This document shows, in pieces, positions 1 through 9,028 of a stretch of DNA of 64,000 nucleotides. The notes beneath the pieces were generated by a model that was not told the origin of the DNA, did not search any database, and worked only from the letters and a program-made list of their open reading frames with translations. Every line of letters starts with the position of its first letter. The stretch's first letter is position 1. The stretch lies in the NCBI RefSeq assembly GCF_000956535.1, contig NZ_JYIY01000069.1:1-64000 (forward strand). Reading direction: 5' to 3'. This DNA is from Microbacterium ginsengisoli (GTDB lineage: Bacteria > Actinomycetota > Actinomycetes > Actinomycetales > Microbacteriaceae). The translations under genes and the position numbers were made by a program.

Positions 1-1070
1 GGGTATAAGAGGGTGGGATCGGGCTCGGCGGTGGGCATCGAAGGGGAGGCGGACGGCCCGTCGTCGGTCATCGGCACGGCTGCGGCGGCGGGCGGAGCGG
101 GAGGCGGTGACACCGACGTCGCGAACATCGTGGCCGCCACAGCGGCCGCCGCGACGGCACCGACGAGGGCGACCGATCCGCCGACGATCGCCGAGGTCGC
201 GATGGTCGCGGATCCCGCCGACACCCCGCTCGCCGTGGCACCTGCGCTCGACGCGGTGGCCGCGGCGCCACCGGCCGCCGGAGCTCCCGAGAGTGCGGCG
301 AACGCCGCTGCACCCGCGCCGAACACGATCGGCAGCAGCACGAGTGCGAGATGCCGGGACAGGTCTCTCGCCTCGGCGGCCAGGGCGCGGCACGCGTCGC
401 ACTCGGCGAGGTGACGAGACATCCGCTCGTTCTGCGTCGTCGTCGCCGACCGTCGCACCCGTGCCGCGAGGTGCTCCCTCGTCCACGCGCACTCGGGGCC
501 TGTCGCGCTCGGCAGGTTCTCGGTGATCCACGCCCGCTTCAGACCCTCACGGGCGCGACGACTCAGATTCGCCACCGCCGTCGGGCGCAGGCCCAGCAGC
601 GGCGCCGCGTCGCGCGGCCCGCGTCCCTCGACGGCCGTCAGCCACAGCACCTCCTGCCAGGCGATCGGGAGGCTCCGGAACGCCCGCACGATCGCGTCGC
701 GATCCGACAGGGCGACGGCCTGGTCCTCGGGGGAGTCGACGGTCGGGGCAAGGGCGTCAAGCCCGCGCGGGTCGCTCGTGGGCTCGACGCCGGCTCGTTC
801 GAGATGGCGCCAGGCGAGCCGGCGCACGGTCGTGAACAGGTAGGGACGGAATGCCTCGGTCGGCCCGTTCCCCCGCTGCACCGCCTCCTGCACGCGGGCG
901 AACGCTTCCTGTGCGAGATCCTCCGCGTCCGCCTCTGTCACGCCCTGCGCTCGCGCGGCACTGATCGCGGCGGGGTGATGGCGGCTCCAGAGCTGCCCCC
1001 ATGCCGCGGCATCGCCGTCCCTCGCCTGCAGGAGCAGTGCGGCGTCACTCCGGCGCGCGTCGTCGACCAT
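1..1070 (-). CDS. ECF-type sigma factor with fused zinc/anti-sigma-like and membrane C-terminus (3' partial)
   Basis: The frame is open from an ATG at 1070, preceded by GGGAGG, to the window edge, so the C-terminus is missing. The N-terminal ~175 residues read as sigma-70 region 2 (ARDGDAAAWGQLW, DAEDLAQEAFARV) and region 4 (LPIAWQEVLWLTAVEG, then an HTH). After a linker comes an H-x3-C-x2-C motif (RHLAECDAC, about residue 222) like zinc-binding anti-sigma domains. A hydrophobic stretch (LALVLLPIVFGAGAAAFAAL) and an Ala/Thr-rich tail follow. I infer an ECF regulator carrying its own anti-sigma-like, membrane-linked module. The function of the tail is unknown. Confidence 0.8.
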   Translation of the reverse strand, partial: MVDDARRSDAALLLQARDGDAAAWGQLWSRHHPAAISAARAQGVTEADAEDLAQEAFARVQEAVQRGNGPTEAFRPYLFTTVRRLAWRHLERAGVEPTSDPRGLDALAPTVDSPEDQAVALSDRDAIVRAFRSLPIAWQEVLWLTAVEGRGPRDAAPLLGLRPTAVANLSRRAREGLKRAWITENLPSATGPECAWTREHLAARVRRSATTTQNERMSRHLAECDACRALAAEARDLSRHLALVLLPIVFGAGAAAFAALSGAPAAGGAAATASSAGATASGVSAGSATIATSAIVGGSVALVGAVAAAAVAATMFATSVSPPPAPPAAAAVPMTDDGPSASPSMPTAEPDPTLLY

Positions 1071-1103
1071 GTCCTCCCCCGTCCGTCTCCCGCGGGCGCA
1101 TGA

Positions 1104-1138
1104 CGCCCGCCCCTGTCAGACAGGAGTCGGGGCGGGCG
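1104..1138. repeat. Strong hairpin upstream of the sigma gene
   Basis: CGCCCGCCCC at 1104-1113 pairs with GGGGCGGGCG at 1129-1138, with CTGT/ACAG also able to pair inside the loop. It lies between the start of the sigma-factor gene (minus strand) and the plus-strand ORF at 1170. It could be a leader structure or an operator. No T-run follows it, so a terminator is less likely. Confidence 0.4.
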
Positions 1139-1169
1139 CGATCATGTCGCGACACGCACGGTTCGGGCG

Positions 1170-1631
1170 GTGCGCGTCGGCGAGCGGGAGATGTCCTCCG
1201 TGCCACCCTACGGAATCCCGATGAGGCCGGGGCCGGTCGCGACATGGAATGCCGTCATCCGGATCTTGACCGGTATGAGCACGTCGTCCCTCGATGCCGC
1301 GATCACCGCCGTCCCCTGTGACATCCACCCGTCGTCCCTCGTGACGGCGATTCCGGTATGGAAGTTCCCGGGCATCGCGCGCGGCATGACCCGACGCAAG
1401 GGCCTCGACCCCGAACGCGCGCTGCGCATCCTGCTCACCTCGCACGTGAGGGTGCACGGCGCCGACGGCGTCGTCACCTGCATCGTGCCGCGCACGCTCA
1501 TGGCGCAGACGGCGACGTCTCCGGCCGCCTACGTGCAGATGTTCGTCGACATGCACCGTCAGGGCACGCTGCGATGGGATGCCGCGGCGCGGTCGCACGT
1601 GTGGAGTCGCGACGCCGTCACCAGCGGCTGA
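1170..1631 (+). CDS. Hypothetical protein
   Basis: A 153-residue frame with normal amino-acid composition; the overlapping minus-strand frames are Arg-rich and look like shadows. I do not recognise the family. There is no signal peptide or membrane segment. The middle part (TAIPVWKFPGIARGM...LRILLTSHVRVHG) looks like a small globular alpha/beta protein. The start is uncertain: GTG 1170, ATG 1191 and ATG 1221 are all possible and none has a well-spaced Shine-Dalgarno. It converges on the lipid-kinase gene, which ends 14 bases inside it. Confidence 0.5.
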   Translation: MRVGEREMSSVPPYGIPMRPGPVATWNAVIRILTGMSTSSLDAAITAVPCDIHPSSLVTAIPVWKFPGIARGMTRRKGLDPERALRILLTSHVRVHGADGVVTCIVPRTLMAQTATSPAAYVQMFVDMHRQGTLRWDAAARSHVWSRDAVTSG

Positions 1632-2613
1632 CGTCGTGCCCCGAAGGCACGGTCACGAGCAGTGCCCCCTCGGCGACGCGGCAGTCGATCCCGATCGCGA
1701 TGCCGAAGTGGTCGCCATCGAGCTGCACGGCCTGCGGAGTCTCGGTGCGCGTGTCGATCCCGTGCGCCGAGAGGTAGCGCACGGCCCGATCGCGGCGGCG
1801 CTCGAGCACGAGCCGGCCGGCCTTGAAGCGGCGCAGCACCGAGTTGTCCCACCAGACCCGTCGCCACACGGCCGCCCAGCCCCAGAACCCGCGGGGCTGG
1901 ATGAGCACGATATCCAGCGCGCCGTCGGCGATCGACGCGTCCGGGATCAGGGCGATGCCGGCGGGCAGTGACCCGCAGTTGGCGAACAGGACGCTGTAGG
2001 TGCGGGAGCTGGCGAGCTTGTCGTCGTCGAGCTGGTAGACGATGCGGAACGGCGCGGCCTTCGGCAGCGAGCGCGCGGCGCCGTCGACGTAGGCCACCCA
2101 TCCGACGGCCTTCTTCATGCGCGGGCGCGTGTTCGCGATCATCGCGGCGTCGAGGCCCATGCCGGCCATGACCACGAAGGACGCCTCCTCGACGGTGTGG
2201 TCGAGGCGGGTCATCCGCGCCAGGCCGATGTCGATCGGATGGATCTCGCCGTCGAAGGCCGAGGAGATGACCCGTTCGGGGTCGTCGAGGGTCAGGCGCA
2301 GGTTGCGGGCGAGCAGGTTCCCGGTTCCGCTCGGGACGATCGTCACGGGGATCCCGGTGTAGGCCATCGCCTCGGCGACCGCTCTCACGGTGCCGTCACC
2401 GCCGGCCACGAGCACGACCGACGCTCCCGCCGCGACCGCGGCACGAGCCTGACCGGAGCCGGCATCGCCGACGGTCGTCTCGAAGAAGAGAGGCGACTCC
2501 CAGCCGGCCCGTCCCGAGTAGTGCACGACCTGCGTGCGCAACCGGTCGCGATCCACCTTCACCGGGTTGTAGATGAGAGCCGCGCGCCGCACCGTGGGCA
2601 CCGGGTCGGTCAT
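1618..2613 (-). CDS. Diacylglycerol/lipid kinase (DagK catalytic family)
   Basis: The protein has the DAGK/YegS signature: an N-terminal RAALIYNPVK strand, then the nucleotide-binding loop VAGGDGTVRAVAEA and VPSGTGNLLARNL, and a C-terminal beta domain (YSVLFANCGSLPAGIALIPDASIADGALDIVLI). The family phosphorylates diacylglycerol or related lipids with ATP at the membrane. The start at 2613 was chosen because ACCCTA at 2621-2626 (TAGGGT on this strand) sits 7 nt upstream, an ideal -10 for a leaderless mRNA. Upstream codons in this frame would be Pro/Arg-rich. It is transcribed away from serS. Confidence 0.9.
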   Translation of the reverse strand: MTDPVPTVRRAALIYNPVKVDRDRLRTQVVHYSGRAGWESPLFFETTVGDAGSGQARAAVAAGASVVLVAGGDGTVRAVAEAMAYTGIPVTIVPSGTGNLLARNLRLTLDDPERVISSAFDGEIHPIDIGLARMTRLDHTVEEASFVVMAGMGLDAAMIANTRPRMKKAVGWVAYVDGAARSLPKAAPFRIVYQLDDDKLASSRTYSVLFANCGSLPAGIALIPDASIADGALDIVLIQPRGFWGWAAVWRRVWWDNSVLRRFKAGRLVLERRRDRAVRYLSAHGIDTRTETPQAVQLDGDHFGIAIGIDCRVAEGALLVTVPSGHDVSRW

Positions 2614-2687
2614 GATCCACACCCTAGCGGCGGGGGGTCTGCCCTGCGGCCCGGCGAGGCTGCATCCGGCGCCCATAGACTTGTGGG

Positions 2688-3968
2688 GTGATCGATCTGG
2701 CGCTTCTGCGTGACAACCCCGAGCTGGTCAAGCGTTCTCAGACGGCTCGCGGTGAGTCGCCCGACACCGTCGACCGCGCCCTCGCGGCGGACCGCGCCCG
2801 GCGCGCGGCGCTCACGACGTTCGAGGAGCTGCGCGCGGCGCAGAACGCGCACGGCAAGAAGGTCGCCCAGGCTCCGAAGGAGGAGAAGGCGGCGCTCGTC
2901 GCCGAGGCGAAGACGCTCAGCGAACAGGTCAAGCAGGCGCAGGCCGCGGTCGGGGAGGCCGAGGCATCCGCCGACGAGGCTCTCGCGGTCATCGAGAACA
3001 TCGTGGTCGACGGGGTGCCGTCCGGCGGCGAGGACGACTTCGTCACCCTGCGCACGCACGGCGGCGAACCGACATTCGATTTCGAACCGCTCGACCACCT
3101 GGCGATCGGCGAGAAGCTGGGCGCGATCGACATGGAGCGGGGCGCCAAGGTCTCCGGGGCCCGGTTCTACTTCCTCACCGGCATCGGGGCGCGTCTCGAG
3201 ATCGCGATCATGTCGCTCGCGCTCGACCGTGCGCTGCAGGCCGGATTCACCCCGATCATCCCGCCGACGCTCGTGCGACCCGAGGTGATGCACGGCACCG
3301 GGTTCCTCGGCAAGCACTCCGCCGAGGTCTACCACCTCGACGAGCAGGACCTCTATCTCGTCGGCACGAGCGAGGTGCCGCTCGCCGGGTACCACATGGG
3401 CGAGATCATCGACCTCGACCGTGGGCCGAAGCGCTACGCCGGCTGGTCGACCTGCTACCGCAGCGAGGCGGGCTCGTACGGCAAGGACACCCGCGGCATC
3501 ATCCGCGTGCACCAGTTCAACAAGCTCGAGATGTTCGTCTACACGACTCCCGAGGCCGCCGAGGAGGAGCATCTGCGCCTCGTGGCCCTGCAGGAGGGGA
3601 TGCTGCAGGACCTCGGCCTCTCCTACCGGGTCATCGACGTCGCCGCGGGCGACCTCGGCTCGAGTGCCGCACGCAAGTACGACGTCGAGGCGTGGGTGCC
3701 CACGCAGGGCTCGTACCGCGAGCTGACGAGCACGTCGAACTGCACGACGTACCAGGCGCGTCGCCTCGACATCCGGTACCGTCCGGCGGTCGAGTCGGGT
3801 GCGCCGGCGAAGGCGCAGCACGTGGCCACCCTCAACGGCACGCTCGCGACCACCCGCTGGATCGTCGCCCTGCTCGAGACCCACCAGCGCGCGGACGGCT
3901 CGGTGACGGTGCCCGAGGTGCTGCGCCCCTACCTCGGCGGGCTCGAGGTCATGGAGCCGGTCGCGTGA
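2688..3968 (+). CDS. serS: Seryl-tRNA synthetase
   Basis: Charges tRNA-Ser with serine in the cytoplasm. The 426-residue protein has the N-terminal [17 protein letters not shown] start and coiled-coil arm (residues ~30-105), then class II motifs: motif 2 ([25 protein letters not shown]) and motif 3 ([15 protein letters not shown]). The start is GTG 2688. TAGACT at 2676-2681 ends 6 nt upstream, so the mRNA is probably leaderless. The stop overlaps the GTG of the next gene. A serine tRNA gene lies about 1 kb downstream. Confidence 0.98.
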   Translation: MIDLALLRDNPELVKRSQTARGESPDTVDRALAADRARRAALTTFEELRAAQNAHGKKVAQAPKEEKAALVAEAKTLSEQVKQAQAAVGEAEASADEALAVIENIVVDGVPSGGEDDFVTLRTHGGEPTFDFEPLDHLAIGEKLGAIDMERGAKVSGARFYFLTGIGARLEIAIMSLALDRALQAGFTPIIPPTLVRPEVMHGTGFLGKHSAEVYHLDEQDLYLVGTSEVPLAGYHMGEIIDLDRGPKRYAGWSTCYRSEAGSYGKDTRGIIRVHQFNKLEMFVYTTPEAAEEEHLRLVALQEGMLQDLGLSYRVIDVAAGDLGSSAARKYDVEAWVPTQGSYRELTSTSNCTTYQARRLDIRYRPAVESGAPAKAQHVATLNGTLATTRWIVALLETHQRADGSVTVPEVLRPYLGGLEVMEPVA

Positions 3969-4789
3969 CCGATGCCACCCCCGGCGCCCCCGTGTCGGAG
4001 GGGGCCCTCGTGGTGCTCGACATCGACGGCACGGTGCTGCTCGAGGACGAGTCGCTGAGTCCCGGCGTCGTCGACGCGGTCGCCGACGCCCAGGCGCGCG
4101 GCCACCGGGTGATGCTGGCGACGGGCCGCAGTTGGGAGGGCACGATCGGCATCGTGCGTGCTCTGCGGATCCTTCCCGAGTACGTGGTGTGCTCGAACGG
4201 GGCGATGATCATGAAGCGCATCGGCGACCGCCGCGACTACGAGCGCTTCCACGCGGAGACCTTTGACGCGTCCGAGGTGCTCACGCTTCTGAAGGCGCAC
4301 CTGCCCGACGCGCACTACCTTGTCGAACTCGCCGATGGACGTCGCCTGTTCACCGACTACCTCGACGACTGGCAGCTCGAGCGGGCGTTGCGTGTCGGCT
4401 TCGACGAGCTCGCCGCCGAGCCGGTCACCCGCGTGGTCGTCGTCTCTCCCGAGCAGACCGAGCACGACTTCATCGACCTCGTCGCCCGCATCGGCCTGAA
4501 CCAGGTGTCGTACGCCGTCGGCTGGACGGCCTGGCTCGACATCGCCCCGAAGGGGGTCGACAAGTCGACCGCGCTCGAGAAGGTGCGCGCCTGGCTGGAT
4601 GTCGCCTCCGACCGGGTGCTCGTGATGGGCGACGGCCGCAACGACATCGGCATGTTCACCTGGGCCCTCGCCGGCGGTGGCCGCGCGGTGGCGATGGGTC
4701 AAGGCCCCGACGAGGTGCGGGAGGCGGCCGGCGAGGTGACCGCATCGGTCGCCGACGGCGGGGTCGCGCAGGTTCTGCGCGCGCTGTGA
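3965..4789 (+). CDS. Cof-type HAD-family phosphatase
   Basis: HAD motif I is LDIDGTV near residue 20, motif II is LATGRS, and the late motifs are K (KGVDKSTAL) and [12 protein letters not shown] large cap follows motif II, as in Cof/YbiV-type sugar- or flavin-phosphate phosphatases. The GTG start at 3965 overlaps the serS stop (GTGA), so the two genes are translationally coupled. A longer frame runs upstream inside serS in another register and is not needed. The substrate cannot be told from sequence. Confidence 0.9.
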   Translation: MTDATPGAPVSEGALVVLDIDGTVLLEDESLSPGVVDAVADAQARGHRVMLATGRSWEGTIGIVRALRILPEYVVCSNGAMIMKRIGDRRDYERFHAETFDASEVLTLLKAHLPDAHYLVELADGRRLFTDYLDDWQLERALRVGFDELAAEPVTRVVVVSPEQTEHDFIDLVARIGLNQVSYAVGWTAWLDIAPKGVDKSTALEKVRAWLDVASDRVLVMGDGRNDIGMFTWALAGGGRAVAMGQGPDEVREAAGEVTASVADGGVAQVLRAL

Positions 4790-4929
4790 GCCGCGGCATC
4801 CGTTCGACTCATCGCCGACACGCACCTTTCGTTCAGGCACCGCTCAGCGCTTCGTTGCGAGAATTGCCGCCGAGCCTCGTCGACTAGACTCGTCGCCGGT
4901 TCGACTCGACCGCTTCGGCGGACGTGTCG

Positions 4930-5014
4930 GGAGGGTTGTCCGAGCGGCCGATGGAGCTGGTCTTGAAAACCAGTGGGCAGAGATGTCCCGTGGGTTCGAA
5001 TCCCACACCCTCCG
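4930..5014 (+). tRNA. tRNA-Ser (anticodon TGA)
   Basis: The acceptor stem GGAGGGT (4930-4936) pairs with ACCCTCC (5007-5013), discriminator G5014. The anticodon arm CTGGT/ACCAG holds loop CTTGAAA with anticodon TGA at 4964-4966. A long variable arm and the GTGGGTTCGAATCCCAC T-arm fit a class II serine tRNA. CCA is not encoded. TAGACT at 4885-4890 is a plausible -10. Confidence 0.97.
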
Positions 5015-5092
5015 CAGATCCCGACGGCTGCCCGAACGGCCCGAGGAGCGAGGGACCGGCCGCCGGCCGACCCTGACCCCGAGAGGACCTGA

Positions 5093-6361
5093 GTGACACC
5101 GTCGACTCCCCAGCCGCGCCGCCGCACGGTGGCCCGGCACGGGCAGCTGCGCTCGCCGCGGCCCGTCTCTCAGCTGTTCACGATCCTCGCGGTCGCGGTC
5201 GCCTCGGTGCTGGTCGCTGTTGTGGGCGTCGTCGGCTTCACGGTGTACAGCTTCACGACCGACTACGTCAGCAACGCGGTCGCCCTCCCGGGCGAAGACA
5301 GCGTGCCGCCGGACATCGGTGCGATCCAGGGCGGCTACAACCTGCTGATCGTCGGAACCGACGAGTGCCTCCCCGACTTCGCCGCGATGTTCCCCGGCCG
5401 GTGCAGCGGCGCCGACGACGGATCGATCAACAACGACGTCGACATCGTCGTGCACATCTCCGACAACCCGCGTCGGGTCACGGTCATCTCCTTCCCGCGC
5501 GACCTGATGCTTCCGATCCCCTCCTGCACCCGTGACGACGGCACGAAGACCTCCGCGATGAGCAAGCAGCCGCTCAACTCCACCTACTCGGTGGCGGGCC
5601 TCGGCTGCGTGGCGCAGACAATCACCTCTCTCACCGGCATGCAGATCCAGGGTGCGGCGAAGATCACGTGGGGTGGTGTCATCCAGATCACCGATGCGAT
5701 CGGCGGCGTCGACGTCTGTGTGTCGGGGCGCATCTACGACCCGAACAACACCGGCCTCGACCTCGGCCCCGGCATGCACAACCTCGTGGGGATCCAGGCG
5801 CTGGAGTTCCTCCGGACCCGCCACGGCATCGGCGACGGCAGTGACCTCGGCCGCATCTCGAACCAGCAGCAGTACATGTCCCGCCTCGCGCAGAAGCTCA
5901 TCAGCGCGGGAACGCTGTCCGACCCGACCACCCTGCTGCAGCTCGCGTCGATCGTCGTGAAGAACATCACGCCGAGCAAGTCGCTCACGAACCCCATCAC
6001 GCTGGTGCAGCTCGCGACAGCCCTGAAGAGCGTCCCGTACAGCGACATCGTGTTCGTGCAGTACCCCACCCTCACCGACCCCTCGAACCCCAACAAGGTC
6101 GTGCCGAACGCGTCGGCGGCGAGTGCGCTGTTCACAGCGCTCGAGAACAACGAGGCACTGCAGCTGACGGGCAAGGTCGGCCAGAACGGCGGTGTCATCG
6201 AGGTCACGCCGTCGGCCACCCCGACGCCGACGTCGACGCCGTCGACCACGAGCACGCCGTCGACCTCGACGACGCCGAACCCGACCGCGACCCTTCCGTC
6301 GTCGATCTCGGGTCAGACGGCGGCGCAGGAGACCTGCTCGGACGGAAACCTCAAGAAGTGA
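5093..6361 (+). CDS. LytR-CpsA-Psr (LCP) family cell-wall glycopolymer ligase
   Basis: The layout is a short basic cytoplasmic N-terminus, one membrane helix at about residues 23-50 (LFTILAVAVASVLVAVVGVVGF), then an extracytoplasmic LCP domain. Landmarks are NLLIVGTDE, DIVVHISDNPRRVTVISFPRDLMLPIPS, YSVAGLGC..TITSLTG and EFLRTRHGIGDGSDLGRISNQQQYM. LCP enzymes attach teichoic-acid-like or other polymers to peptidoglycan using polyprenyl-linked precursors. The C-terminus is Thr/Pro/Ser-rich, like a wall-spanning stalk. The start is GTG 5093 after GAGAGGACCTGA. Confidence 0.92.
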   Translation: MTPSTPQPRRRTVARHGQLRSPRPVSQLFTILAVAVASVLVAVVGVVGFTVYSFTTDYVSNAVALPGEDSVPPDIGAIQGGYNLLIVGTDECLPDFAAMFPGRCSGADDGSINNDVDIVVHISDNPRRVTVISFPRDLMLPIPSCTRDDGTKTSAMSKQPLNSTYSVAGLGCVAQTITSLTGMQIQGAAKITWGGVIQITDAIGGVDVCVSGRIYDPNNTGLDLGPGMHNLVGIQALEFLRTRHGIGDGSDLGRISNQQQYMSRLAQKLISAGTLSDPTTLLQLASIVVKNITPSKSLTNPITLVQLATALKSVPYSDIVFVQYPTLTDPSNPNKVVPNASAASALFTALENNEALQLTGKVGQNGGVIEVTPSATPTPTSTPSTTSTPSTSTTPNPTATLPSSISGQTAAQETCSDGNLKK

Positions 6362-6507
6362 CGGATGCCGCAGCCCCGCGCGATGCGGAGGCCGCGGCAT
6401 CCACCGCTCCATGACGCGCCCCGCCCGGGTGCCGAACGGGTTTCGGACACACGCGCTCCACCGGTTATGCTTGCCGGGTGCGTGCGCGGTTCTGCCGCCG
6501 CACGCCT

Positions 6508-6599
6508 GGAGACGTCGCATAGTCAGGCCTAGTGCACCACCCTGCTAAGGTGGAGTCCCCGTAAGGGGACCGAGGGTTCAAATCCCTCCGTCTCCGCCA
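6508..6599 (+). tRNA. tRNA-Ser (anticodon GCT), prophage integration site
   Basis: GGAGACG (6508-6514) pairs with CGTCTCC (6589-6595), discriminator G6596 and an encoded CCA. Anticodon GCT is at 6544-6546 in loop CTGCTAA between CCACC and GGTGG. The long variable arm (AGTCCCC...GGGGACC) marks serine. The T-arm and 3' end form the left copy of the phage attachment core, so the gene stays functional after integration. TATGCT at 6466-6471 is a likely -10. Confidence 0.97.
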
Positions 6600-6600
6600 G
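6572..6600 (+). repeat. attL core
   Basis: GAGGGTTCAAAT...CTCCGCCAG, 29 bp, identical to 47672-47700. It covers the T-arm, the acceptor 3' strand and CCA of tRNA-Ser(GCT), plus one further G. Sequence diverges immediately to the right (phage) and continues as tRNA to the left. Confidence 0.95.
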
Positions 6601-6674
6601 TGTTTCCAAGGGTTTCCAGCTCGCAAGTTGACACAGACTCGAAAAGTGTTGACGTAGCCCCTACTCTTACGGGC

Positions 6675-7778
6675 ATGGCGAGCGTGCGGAAGCGGGTCCA
6701 ACGGACCGGGACGGCGTCGTTCGCGGTGCTCTGGCGTGACCCTCAGTCGGGCCGCCAGACGAGCATGACCTTCCCGACCGAGACCGAAGCGGAGACGCTT
6801 CGTCGACTGCTCGACGCGAACGGCCAGAGCTTCGCGATGGCGGAGCAGATGCTCGAAGCTGCGGCATCACGCTCGCCGACCGTTACCGATTTGCTCGAGC
6901 GGCACCTCTCGCTACTCACGCGCGCCAACGAAGGCACGATCGCGGGCTACCGTTCGATGATCGCGAATCACGTCACCGAGCAGATCGGGGGCCTACGCGT
7001 CGACGCTGTGACGGATGAGCACATCGCAGCGTGGGTGCAGCGTCAGCGTAGGGAGGGCGCGACGAGGAAGTCGATCGCGAACCGCATGGGGCTGCTGTCG
7101 AGCGCATTCAAGCTCGCTGTGCGGAAGGGTTGGCGGGGTGACAATCCGTGCGAGCTCGTCGATCTCCCGAATGAGGATCGCGCCGGGCGCCGCGCGACTT
7201 TCCTGACCAAGGCGGAGTTCGACGCCCTTCTCGCCCACGTCCCCGCGCGACATCAACTCCTCACACGAGTGCTCGTCGGCACGGGCATGCGCTTCAGTGA
7301 GGCGACCGCTCTGACATGGAACGACCTGCACCTCGACGCTGAGATCCCTTTCATCCAGGTCGACAAGGCGTGGAAGGGCGACGAGCGCCGGCGTTTCTAC
7401 ATCGGTTCGACGAAGAACACTCCGAGCGATCGCGACGTGTCGATCACGCGCGCACTTGCCGACGACCTCCGTTCCGCGGGGCGCCCACATGATCTCGTCT
7501 TCCCCAACACGCTCGGGTCGCAGCTCACGAACACGACATTCCACAACCACGGCTGGCAGGACGCCGTCGACGCAGCGAAACTTCGGAAGGAGCCACGCCC
7601 TCACGACCTACGGCACACGCACGCCTCGTGGCTGCTGCAGGAGGGCGTCCCCATCTTCGTGGTCTCCCGCCGCCTCGGTCACAAGTCCGTGCAGACGACG
7701 ACGCAGATCTACGGGCACCTCATGCCGCAGGCAATGAAGGACGCCGCGGACGCCATGTCGCGGATAGAGGCGCGATAG
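6675..7778 (+). CDS. int: Tyrosine-type phage integrase
   Basis: A 367-residue recombinase next to attL. An N-terminal arm-binding part (VRKRVQRTGTASFAVLWRDP) and core-binding SAM-like domain (~70-160) precede the catalytic domain. Catalytic residues seen are R206 (GTGMRFSE), K247 (GSTKNTP), H310 and R313 (PHDLRHTHA), H336 (LGHKSVQ) and nucleophile Y346 (QIYGHLM). It should catalyse attP x attB recombination at tRNA-Ser(GCT). The start is ATG 6675; TACTCT at 6662-6667 ends 7 nt upstream, so the mRNA may be leaderless. Confidence 0.95.
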   Translation: MASVRKRVQRTGTASFAVLWRDPQSGRQTSMTFPTETEAETLRRLLDANGQSFAMAEQMLEAAASRSPTVTDLLERHLSLLTRANEGTIAGYRSMIANHVTEQIGGLRVDAVTDEHIAAWVQRQRREGATRKSIANRMGLLSSAFKLAVRKGWRGDNPCELVDLPNEDRAGRRATFLTKAEFDALLAHVPARHQLLTRVLVGTGMRFSEATALTWNDLHLDAEIPFIQVDKAWKGDERRRFYIGSTKNTPSDRDVSITRALADDLRSAGRPHDLVFPNTLGSQLTNTTFHNHGWQDAVDAAKLRKEPRPHDLRHTHASWLLQEGVPIFVVSRRLGHKSVQTTTQIYGHLMPQAMKDAADAMSRIEAR

Positions 7779-7831
7779 TCCAACAGCAGGGGATCGCGCG
7801 AATCAGCAACGTAAGAATCGAGGGGGATCAT

Positions 7832-8272
7832 ATGAACGTCAAGAGGATCGTCGCAGTCGGGGGAGCGGTCGTGCTCGCGTCCGCCATTGCGGGCGGCGTC
7901 TACGCAGCTACGACAGCGTTCCCGCCGCGTGCGACCGATACCCCGCAGGTCGGGACGGTGGCCACGACTACGCTGCCGTCGCCATCGACTACCCCAACCT
8001 CGACTCCAACACTCGCACCGACGCCCACGCCGACGCCCTCTGCGGCTTCAGTCGTCGAGACGCCGACGCCCTCCGCGCCTCAAGATCAGGTGAAGCACGC
8101 CGCGCCACCGGCCGCGCCAGCGCATCCGGCAGCCCCGGTCCGGTGCCCCGCAGGGTCAATGGCGAACAGCAACGATGGCACGAACGACACGTCCTGCCTT
8201 CCGACGATCTGCTTCTCCATCCTCGTTCCAGACCCCGCGCATCCCGAGTGTGATACCCCGTTCAAGCCATAG
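7832..8272 (+). CDS. Exported or membrane-anchored Thr/Pro-rich protein, possible lysogenic moron
   Basis: 146 residues. An N-terminal hydrophobic segment (residues ~4-26, RIVAVGGAVVLASAIAGGVYA) looks like a signal peptide or anchor. A Thr/Pro/Ser-rich spacer (~35-105) follows, then a short Cys-containing C-terminal module (VRCPAGS...DTSCLPTICF...PECD; four Cys). Start ATG 7832 follows AGGGGGAT. It lies downstream of int on the same strand, away from the lytic genes, which suggests expression during lysogeny. The function is not recognised; surface alteration or superinfection exclusion are guesses. Confidence 0.7.
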   Translation: MNVKRIVAVGGAVVLASAIAGGVYAATTAFPPRATDTPQVGTVATTTLPSPSTTPTSTPTLAPTPTPTPSAASVVETPTPSAPQDQVKHAAPPAAPAHPAAPVRCPAGSMANSNDGTNDTSCLPTICFSILVPDPAHPECDTPFKP

Positions 8273-8297
8273 CATCGGGCGACCTAGGACCGGTCCA

Positions 8298-8465
8298 CTA
8301 GTTGCCCTCGGCCCACATCTGGGCGATGATCTCGTCGCGCGCGTCGAGGAGCGCGAGGGCCGCGAGATCGAGAGCTGCCTCTCGGCGCGCCTCCTGCTCG
8401 GGGGTGAGCGGCTCATGTTCCGGGGTCGAGAGCATGTCGGGCAGTCTGCTGTGAGGGTCTGACAT
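8298..8465 (-). CDS. Small hypothetical phage protein
   Basis: 55 residues, acidic and helical (TPEQEARREAALDLAALALLDARDEIIAQMW). Its ATG overlaps the stop of the upstream gene by one base (TGATG), which indicates translational coupling. No family is recognised. Confidence 0.6.
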   Translation of the reverse strand: MSDPHSRLPDMLSTPEHEPLTPEQEARREAALDLAALALLDARDEIIAQMWAEGN

Positions 8466-8722
8466 CACATGCCCGGCCATGCGGCGACCGCGCCGCCTGC
8501 AGGCCCGTGCCCGCGCACATACGCCTGATGCACGCGTTCGCATCCGAGGCGCAGCGTCGTCGCCCACCCAAGCAGCTCCCCGCGGTGCTCGCACCGGTAG
8601 CGGGGGCCGTCGACGGTGCGGCGCAGCTCGACCCGGCCGTACGGCTTCCCGTCGGGCGCTCGGAGCTCCCAGACCGCCGGGGACGTCTCGACGGCGGCGA
8701 GGATCGGATGCCACTCAGACAT
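8465..8722 (-). CDS. Small hypothetical phage protein
   Basis: 85 residues with an N-terminal beta-rich part (HPILAAVETSPAVWELRAPDGKPYGRVELRR) and several His and two Cys (YRCEHRG, LGCERVHQAY). It is coupled to the 55-residue gene downstream. No family is recognised. It belongs to a short cluster of late-strand genes beyond the second recombinase. Confidence 0.6.
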   Translation of the reverse strand: MSEWHPILAAVETSPAVWELRAPDGKPYGRVELRRTVDGPRYRCEHRGELLGWATTLRLGCERVHQAYVRGHGPAGGAVAAWPGM

Positions 8723-8753
8723 GCCCCGATCCTGCGTGTAGCCGCCGACACTG

Positions 8754-8888
8754 CTAGGCGCGACTAGCTCGCCACCATTCCTCGGTGCACTCGGCGCAAA
8801 GTCCCACAGGATCGCTGACCGATCGATCCGCCGAGTACACCGTGCCGCACTGCTTGCAGATCTCGATCCTGCTGATTCGTCTGACCAT
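8754..8888 (-). CDS. Small zinc-ribbon protein
   Basis: 44 residues, ATG 8888 with GAAGGAGC upstream. It carries two CxxC knuckles (ICKQCG and LCAECT), so a zinc ribbon is likely. It ends 31 bp before the next gene in the same direction. Confidence 0.6.
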   Translation of the reverse strand: MVRRISRIEICKQCGTVYSADRSVSDPVGLCAECTEEWWRASRA

Positions 8889-9028
8889 GTTTCTGCTCCT
8901 TCGATCTGGGCCCGTTTGGGCCGTGGGGGAGTGAGTTTAGGTGGTGATCAGACTCGCTAACTCGGGGCCCTCGCCCCAGTGATGGATAGAAGGTGTGGGC
9001 TTATATCCCTCCGGTATGAGGTGCGGGC

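Noticed and set aside
6628..6654. TTGACA and TTGACG as -35 boxes of int
   Set aside because: Spacing to the nearest -10-like hexamer (TACTCT, 6662) is 28 and 7 bp, so neither pairs well.
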